This document shows, in pieces, positions 7,382-11,169 of a DNA stretch of 11,169 nt; position 1 is the stretch's first letter, and every line of letters begins with the position of its first letter. Source of the stretch: CAXSEA01 sp964235675 (lineage in GTDB: Bacteria > Armatimonadota > Armatimonadia > Armatimonadales > Capsulimonadaceae); NCBI GenBank assembly GCA_964235675.1, contig CAXSEA010000110.1, forward strand, positions 1 through 11,169. The letters are read 5' to 3'. The translations under genes and the position numbers were made by a program. The notes beneath the pieces are model-generated. The model was not told the DNA's origin and searched no databases. It saw only the letters and a list, made by a program, of their open reading frames with translations.

Positions 7382-8064
7382 TGACTGTCATCCTTAAGGA
7401 ACACGGGAGACGAGCTTTCCCAGAATGCCGAAGCGAAGGCGCGCAAGCGGGCGTGCTCGGCGGCATAGCCGTCGCCCGCTTGATATGGCGCCAGAATGCG
7501 TATGAAGTAGACTGGCTCGTCGTTCTGCTCGATCAGTGAGCTAAGCAACGCTAATCTTATTTCGGTTGCGGACGCGATTATCTTTCGGTGCGTGACATAA
7601 AAATAGAGGATATCGTAGCCGGGGCCGTATTGCGCTTGGCCGGGATAAGTGGCGATGCACGAGCGGGCCGAGACAGCTTCGGGCAGCGGCGCTCCAGAAG
7701 CTGTGGCGGAAAGCGTCAGTGGCTCGACATGGTCGCTGTCGATGCGGCCGCCGCTGCCGACAAGGCAGGAGCGGGGGTCATGGAGAGCGCTGCGGTCGGT
7801 GCCGCCGATCAGCAGAAGCTGGATTTGGTTGCCTTTGGAATCGGTATAGGAGCGTGAGGCGATTTGCGCCGAAGCGAGAGCGCCGCGGGTGATCGCGTCC
7901 ACGGGAGTCGCCTGCCCCTGGTAGCCGTCGATGGCCATGGGGACGGCCTGGGAATTCAGGCCGTGGAATTTTTGCGGCGGCGCGGGCCTCCAGATGAAGG
8001 CGACGCAGAGAGCCGCGGCGAAAATCAAAATTAGAAGATAGCCAGCCCAGCGAATTTTCTGCAT
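7378..8064 (-). CDS. epsI: EpsI-like exosortase-associated protein (DUF3485)
   Basis: 228 residues when started at ATG 8064 (MQKIRWAGYL). One N-terminal membrane anchor (about 6-25) is followed by an extracytoplasmic domain. The block HDPRSCLVGSGGRI (95-108) matches the H-P-C-L-G-G pattern of the EpsI/DUF3485 family, with Cys100 its conserved cysteine; a YFYVTHRK strand at 154-161 follows. EpsI proteins accompany exosortases in EPS/PEP-CTERM loci, sometimes fused to them; their biochemical role is not settled. The frame is open back to 8166, but that extension is Arg-rich and overlaps the exosortase coding for 136 bp, so I prefer 8064. It still overlaps the exosortase 3' end by 34 bp and the glycosyltransferase by 4 bp: coupled translation. 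Confidence 0.88.
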   Translation of the reverse strand: MQKIRWAGYLLILIFAAALCVAFIWRPAPPQKFHGLNSQAVPMAIDGYQGQATPVDAITRGALASAQIASRSYTDSKGNQIQLLLIGGTDRSALHDPRSCLVGSGGRIDSDHVEPLTLSATASGAPLPEAVSARSCIATYPGQAQYGPGYDILYFYVTHRKIIASATEIRLALLSSLIEQNDEPVYFIRILAPYQAGDGYAAEHARLRAFASAFWESSSPVFLKDDSQ

Positions 8065-8969
8065 CCTAAAAGTCTCGCAATCCCGAATAAAACGATGAAG
8101 CCAAGTATCAGAGTGAGGACGCCGCTGTAGTCGTGGAAGACATGCGCGGCGGAGACTCCCATGCACTCGCCCACTACGCCGATCAGCGCGATGCGCACGG
8201 CGTTCACGACGAGCGCGAGCGGCGCGCAGAGCAGGAACAAGAGCACGCGGCGATTAACGGGGCCGTCGAGCATGGCCGCCAAAAAAGCGTTGAACGTGAA
8301 GAGCGCGAGCAGGGTTTTGAAGCCGCTGCAGGGCACGTCGACGAAGAGCGTGAAGTCGCTCATCTGGATAAGGTTGCCGTCGCGTACGTTGGTGAAGCTG
8401 GTCCAGCCCAGCAGCTTGGCGGCGAAGCCGGTGGAGATCATCTGGAGGCGCAGGGTAGCGTCGTTGAGCACCGGGCCGGGAAGGGGCATCATCAGCGCTA
8501 AGAAAAGCAGCGGGAACCAGGCGGCTTTGAAAAAGCGGGTCCCGAGGGCGAGCCACACGCTGCTCCAGACGCAGCCGAGCAGTCCGAGCGATTCCAGGGC
8601 GCGGGCATCGGCTTTGAGAGCGAACACCAGCAGCGCGACCGACGGCGCGAGTATCCAGAGGGCGGATAAGCTTGGCTGCTTCGGGATCGCCGCGAGGCGC
8701 GCGCGCTGATGCCACAGCATGAACAGCGACATGACCGGCACGATCGGGCCGTGAGAGTAGTAGGAGTTGGGGCGCGTGTACTCCCAGCCCCACCAGGTGA
8801 CGACATGCCACGCCAGTACGCCGAGCAGTATCGCGGCGACGGCGAACGGAGCGACGGTCAGCAACAGATCGCGCGTGTCCAGGCGAGGGCGCGGGACAGA
8901 CGCGGTTTCTTGCGGCGCTGGGAGAACGGCGGCGGGCGCATCGCTGATTGTGGTCGAGTTTGGTGTCAA
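8031..8969 (-). CDS. xrt: Exosortase (membrane transpeptidase-like sorting enzyme)
   Basis: 312-residue polytopic membrane protein, about eight hydrophobic helices from residue 35 on. The cysteine-protease-like catalytic set of the exosortase/archaeosortase family is present: Cys214 in VDVPCSGFKTL, Arg259 in NAVRIALIG and His279 in FHDYSG. The SYYSHGPIVP and MPLPGPVLND stretches are also family-typical. Exosortases recognise a C-terminal tripartite signal (short motif, hydrophobic helix, basic tail) on secreted proteins, cleave it and probably transfer the protein to an envelope acceptor. The likely substrates are the two proteins encoded just upstream. First gene of a three-gene operon. The start is weak: TTG at 8969 is the first possible start after an in-frame TAA at 8991-8993, with no Shine-Dalgarno. 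I cannot assign a subfamily (XrtA-type or other) by eye. Confidence 0.93.
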   Translation of the reverse strand: MTPNSTTISDAPAAVLPAPQETASVPRPRLDTRDLLLTVAPFAVAAILLGVLAWHVVTWWGWEYTRPNSYYSHGPIVPVMSLFMLWHQRARLAAIPKQPSLSALWILAPSVALLVFALKADARALESLGLLGCVWSSVWLALGTRFFKAAWFPLLFLALMMPLPGPVLNDATLRLQMISTGFAAKLLGWTSFTNVRDGNLIQMSDFTLFVDVPCSGFKTLLALFTFNAFLAAMLDGPVNRRVLLFLLCAPLALVVNAVRIALIGVVGECMGVSAAHVFHDYSGVLTLILGFIVLFGIARLLGCRKFAGLAIF

Positions 8970-9120
8970 GAACTTGGTGGATGAAGCGCTTTAAGATGGG
9001 TTGGGCGGGCTTGGTCGCGGCCTGTTTCTTATTGTCGGAGAAAAAAGGGCAGAACGCAATCCTAAGAGTGCTTTCTGCCCTGATCCGGGTGAAAGTTCGA
9101 CGGATCGAACTTGGTTTACG
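8970..9120. other. Intergenic region upstream of the exosortase
   Basis: Short gap with the terminator of the upstream substrate gene (9041-9080) and a perfect 8-bp hairpin AAGTTCGA/TCGAACTT (9093-9112, loop CGGA). I see no convincing promoter for the exosortase operon between the terminator and the TTG, so some transcription may come from read-through. Confidence 0.5.
9041..9080 (-). terminator. Rho-independent terminator of substrate gene 1
   Basis: On the minus strand, GGGCAGAAAGCA (9080-9069) pairs with TGCGTTCTGCCC (9058-9047), one mismatch, followed by six T residues (9046-9041). It separates the substrate gene from the exosortase operon. Confidence 0.9.
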
Positions 9121-9795
9121 CTAGAGCGCGGCGCGGGAAACGCGCCGGGTGCGGCCCTGGGCGAAGAGCATCCCGAACAGCGCGAGGCTGCCGATGCCGA
9201 GAATCGCGATAGGGCTCAGCTCGGGAACTGCGGCGGGGCCGTTCTTCACGGCGTAGTACGCCGAGGCGTCGCTGGTGGTATAGCCGCCATTGGCGTTAGG
9301 CGTGTAGTTAAAGGTCAGGGAGGCATCGTTCGAGCTCGCATCCGGGTTGTAGCCCGACGGGAAGGCGGTGCCGGAGTAGTCGATGCCGGACATCAAGAAC
9401 TCGCCATCGTCGTTGCCGCCAAGTGAGCCTTCCGAAAGGGTGGAACCGGAGAAGGTGCCACCGAGAACATCGGTGCCGTTATAGTCGATGGTAAAGTAGC
9501 CGGCACCGAACTGCTGGCTGCCGCCCATTGGTGAGCCTCCCAGCGAAGTAAATGTGCTGGTGCCGGTGGTATCGCTGTAGAACGTCTCCACCGTGTTGTC
9601 GTAGGTCGTGCCGACGGTCGAGCCGTTGTGAGACGACCAGGAACCCGACGCGCCGGTTAAGGTGAGAGTGGGGCCGGTATAGGAGATATCGACGCCCGTG
9701 CCGCTGCCGATCTCGGTTAGTTGTGCGTTGGCTGCCGCATACCCGCCGAACAGCAGGGGCAATGCGCATGCCAGATATGTAATCAGCTTCTTCAT
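9121..9795 (-). CDS. Secreted protein with PEP-CTERM-like (PEL) sorting signal, paralog 1
   Basis: 224 residues. Signal peptide MKKLITYLACALPLLFGGYA with a likely cut near A22-N-A-Q25. The mature part is Ser/Thr/Gly/Asn-rich, probably beta-structured, and lacks cysteine, as many PEP-CTERM proteins do. The C-terminus has the tripartite exosortase signal: AVPELSP (189-195), hydrophobic AILGIGSLALFGMLFA (197-212), then basic QGRTRRVSR. The motif is P-E-L instead of P-E-P. It is probably cleaved by the exosortase encoded immediately downstream and kept at the cell surface or released into matrix. Start at ATG 9795, not the in-frame TTG at 9816, because the latter overlaps the GGAGGT ribosome site (9814-9809, 13 nt before the ATG). 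It is about 70% identical by eye to the gene at 9995-10672. Confidence 0.9.
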   Translation of the reverse strand: MKKLITYLACALPLLFGGYAAANAQLTEIGSGTGVDISYTGPTLTLTGASGSWSSHNGSTVGTTYDNTVETFYSDTTGTSTFTSLGGSPMGGSQQFGAGYFTIDYNGTDVLGGTFSGSTLSEGSLGGNDDGEFLMSGIDYSGTAFPSGYNPDASSNDASLTFNYTPNANGGYTTSDASAYYAVKNGPAAVPELSPIAILGIGSLALFGMLFAQGRTRRVSRAAL

Positions 9796-9910
9796 AGTAA
9801 CTTGGGTTACCTCCAATTATCTGTGGTAGTACACTGCTGTGCGTGTCACCGGCGATACAACAGGCCGGATGAATGCAACGCCGCCGCAACGAGGGGCGGA
9901 ACCATAAAAA

Positions 9911-9934
9911 ATTATAACGCTTAAACCCGTTTAA
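9911..9934 (-). promoter_or_regulatory. Putative sigma-70 -10 with overlapping palindrome, substrate gene 1
   Basis: Minus-strand TATAAT (9916-9911) is a perfect -10; the best -35 is TTGCCC at 19 bp (9941-9936), inside the preceding terminator. The spacer contains the palindrome TTAAAC-GG-GTTTAA (9934-9921), a plausible operator position. The leader would be about 110 nt. Confidence 0.45.
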
Positions 9935-9963
9935 AGGGCAAAAGGCTAAATAGCCTTTTGCCC
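9931..9963 (-). terminator. Intrinsic terminator of substrate gene 2
   Basis: Perfect 13-bp inverted repeat GGGCAAAAGGCTA (9936-9948) / TAGCCTTTTGCCC (9951-9963), lying about 30 bp past the stop codon at 9995. The minus-strand T-run is short (TTTAA), so termination may be incomplete or bidirectional. Confidence 0.75.
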
Positions 9964-9994
9964 TGAACAAGTCTGCCCCGCTTTTCGCGATGAT

Positions 9995-10672
9995 TCACAC
10001 CGCGCGGCCGGATCGCTTTGATCTCCCCTGCGCAAAGAGCATGCCAAATAGTCCCAGGCTGCCGATTCCGAGGATGGCCACGGGGCTCAACTCGGGAACG
10101 GCGGCGGGGCCGCTCCTCACCGCGTAATACGCTGAAGCGTCGCTGGTGTTGAAGCTTCCATTGGCGTTAGGCGTGTAGTTGAAAGTCAAGGAACCTTGGT
10201 TCAACGTGTTGTTCGCGCTGTAGCCGGTCGGGAAGGCGGTGCCGGTATAGTCAAGTCCCGACATCAGGAATTCGCCGTCGTCGTTGCCGCCGAGCGAGCC
10301 TTCGGAAAGTGTAGAGCCGGTGAAGGTGCCGCCGAGAACCGCAGTGCCGTTGGAGTCGATGGTGAAATAGCCCGCACCGAACTGCTGCCCAGTGCCGCTG
10401 GCCGGAGAGCCGCCCATGGAAGTAAAAGTGCTGGTACCGGTGGCATCGCTGTAGAACGTTTCGACCGTGTTGCTATAAGTGGTGCCCACAGTGGAGCCAT
10501 TGTGAGTCGAGTACGAGCCGGAGCCGCCGGTCAGGGTGAGCGAAGAGCCGGTGTAGGAGATGTCGACTCCGGTGGCGCTGCCGATTTCGTTCATGGTTTG
10601 GGCGCCAGCGGCTGTGACCGCGCCGAAGATCAAAGGCATTCCGACAACGATGTATGCAACTAATTTATTCAT
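9995..10672 (-). CDS. Secreted protein with PEP-CTERM-like (PEL) sorting signal, paralog 2
   Basis: 225 residues, paralog of the 9121-9795 product along its whole length. Signal peptide MNKLVAYIVVGMPLIFGAVT with a cut likely near A-G-A-Q25. The mature region has no cysteine and shares with its paralog the blocks NGSTVGTTY, FGAGYFTID and GGNDDGEFLMSG. The sorting signal is AVPELSPVAILGIGSLGLFG (191-210), ending in QGRSKRSGR. ATG at 10672 has AGGT about 8 nt upstream. No characterised domain is recognised in the ectodomain; members of PEP-CTERM families are usually named only by their C-terminus. It carries its own promoter region and terminator and so is probably monocistronic. Confidence 0.9.
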   Translation of the reverse strand: MNKLVAYIVVGMPLIFGAVTAAGAQTMNEIGSATGVDISYTGSSLTLTGGSGSYSTHNGSTVGTTYSNTVETFYSDATGTSTFTSMGGSPASGTGQQFGAGYFTIDSNGTAVLGGTFTGSTLSEGSLGGNDDGEFLMSGLDYTGTAFPTGYSANNTLNQGSLTFNYTPNANGSFNTSDASAYYAVRSGPAAVPELSPVAILGIGSLGLFGMLFAQGRSKRSGRAV

Positions 10673-10733
10673 GGTCTTACCTGCAATGATGTCTTTCTCG
10701 ATAAAGTAGGTTAACTCTGCATTGTTTTATAAA

Positions 10734-10749
10734 AGCAGGACACATGCCA
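10734..10749 (-). promoter_or_regulatory. Candidate sigma-54 (-24/-12) promoter of substrate gene 2
   Basis: Minus-strand TGGCATG-N4-CTGCT matches TGGCAC-N5-TTGCW with the diagnostic GG and GC at the right spacing; two positions differ (T for C, C for T). The start would fall near 10723, about 50 nt before the ATG. An AT-rich TTTATAAA follows and could instead be a sigma-70 -10. Confidence 0.45.
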
Positions 10750-10782
10750 TATATCGAGTATTTGCCGCATTATTGCACGAAA

Positions 10783-10798
10783 CCGTTAATATTAACGG
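10783..10798. promoter_or_regulatory. 16-bp perfect palindrome, possible regulator site
   Basis: CCGTTAATATTAACGG is perfectly symmetric, centred about 68 bp upstream of the predicted sigma-54 start of substrate gene 2. It is also just past the stop codon of the flanking gene (10804). No T-run follows, so a DNA-binding site is more likely than a terminator. Confidence 0.5.
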
Positions 10799-10803
10799 GC
10801 TGC

Positions 10804-11169
10804 CTACTGCTGCGCGTCCGATGAATTGTAGTTCGGTATCGCGTCGGCGTAGCGCGAGGTTTGCGCGTCGATATGCGACGCCGCCATCAGCTTGGCCATT
10901 TCCTGCTGCTGCGTCGGCGCTTTAGCGAGCCGGGCGGCGACTTCCACCTGGAGCCGAACATCGGCGAGCGGCGGCAGCTGCGCCGGCGACGCCTTTGTTA
11001 CATGGACTACTAAATAAGCCTGCGATCCGATGGGGAACAGCTTCACCGAGTTGCTCTTCATTCCCAACATGCCCTGCTCGATGGAGGGTGGCAGCTTTTG
11101 CACCGGCGGGGCGGTCACGCCCAAGACTTTTACGCCCGGCTGCTCCGCAATCACCGAGGGCGGATCGTT
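10804..11169 (-). CDS. C-terminal part of a putative peptidyl-prolyl isomerase-like periplasmic protein (runs off the window)
   Basis: The frame is open from the window edge to TAG at 10806-10804, giving the last 121 residues. The stretch KSNSVKLFPIGSQAYLVVHV followed by PPLADVRLQVEVAARL resembles the end of a SurA/PpiD/EpsD-type protein, where a 'gep-s-pv-...-gy-vv-v' strand pair is followed by a 'PPLaeVr..V' helix. Q-rich helix and a short polar tail (IPNYNSSDAQQ) complete it. The catalytic domain, signal peptide and start lie outside the window. EpsD-like isomerases are found in exosortase/EPS loci, which fits the neighbourhood, but the family call rests on weak patterns only. Confidence 0.5.
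   Translation of the reverse strand, partial: NDPPSVIAEQPGVKVLGVTAPPVQKLPPSIEQGMLGMKSNSVKLFPIGSQAYLVVHVTKASPAQLPPLADVRLQVEVAARLAKAPTQQQEMAKLMAASHIDAQTSRYADAIPNYNSSDAQQ

Noticed and set aside
9093..9112. Perfect 8-bp hairpin after substrate gene 1 as a second terminator
   Set aside because: It has no T-run on either strand; the following 9041-9080 hairpin explains termination better.
9759..9773. Near-perfect sigma-54 match TGGCATG-N4-TTGC inside substrate gene 1
   Set aside because: It lies a few codons after the ATG, so it could not drive this gene; it encodes the signal peptide. It shows that such matches occur by chance and lowers confidence in the site at 10734-10749.

Overview
The window looks like a piece of a GC-rich, Gram-negative soil-type genome. 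The gene set suggests Acidobacteriota (Terriglobia-like): an exosortase/PEP-CTERM-type sorting system, a single-RRM glycine-rich RNA-binding protein, dispersed palindromic repeats and a MutS of classical type. This placement is inference from gene content and style, not from a search. All recognised genes are on the minus strand except one, the RRM protein.

Layout. Positions 1-2207 carry the 5' (N-terminal) 735 codons of mutS, cut by the window edge. A 436-bp divergent intergenic region (2208-2643) has a promoter for each direction, including a near-consensus sigma-70 promoter that would give the RRM gene a leader of about 255 nt. The RRM gene (2644-3117) ends at a strong intrinsic terminator. 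Next comes a translationally coupled minus-strand pair: a membrane protein with a very long Pro/Ser/Gln/Asn/Gly-rich tail (4415-6106) and a rhomboid-family intramembrane protease (3378-4418). Both sides of this pair carry a copy of a ~67-bp dispersed repeat. The second intergenic region (6107-6571) also holds a large palindromic element with perfect 24-bp arms.

The right half (6572-10672) is a compact protein-sorting and surface-polysaccharide locus. An exosortase (8031-8969) overlaps an EpsI-like gene (7378-8064), which overlaps a WecG/TagA/CpsF glycosyltransferase (6572-7381). Just upstream are two paralogous, cysteine-poor secreted proteins (9121-9795 and 9995-10672). Their C-termini carry a variant sorting signal: P-E-L-S-P where PEP-CTERM proteins have P-E-P, then a hydrophobic helix and a basic tail. 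Each substrate gene has its own terminator and its own putative promoter; the distal one has a plausible sigma-54 (-24/-12) site and a 16-bp perfect palindrome upstream. The window ends in the C-terminal part of a gene resembling periplasmic peptidyl-prolyl isomerases (10804-11169).

Reading together: the exosortase is the likely processing enzyme for the two neighbouring substrates, with EpsI and the glycosyltransferase supplying linked functions (EPS or glycan-lipid biosynthesis). The substrate-enzyme pairing and the variant motif are the most interesting content. No tRNA, rRNA, CRISPR array, transposase or integrase was seen.
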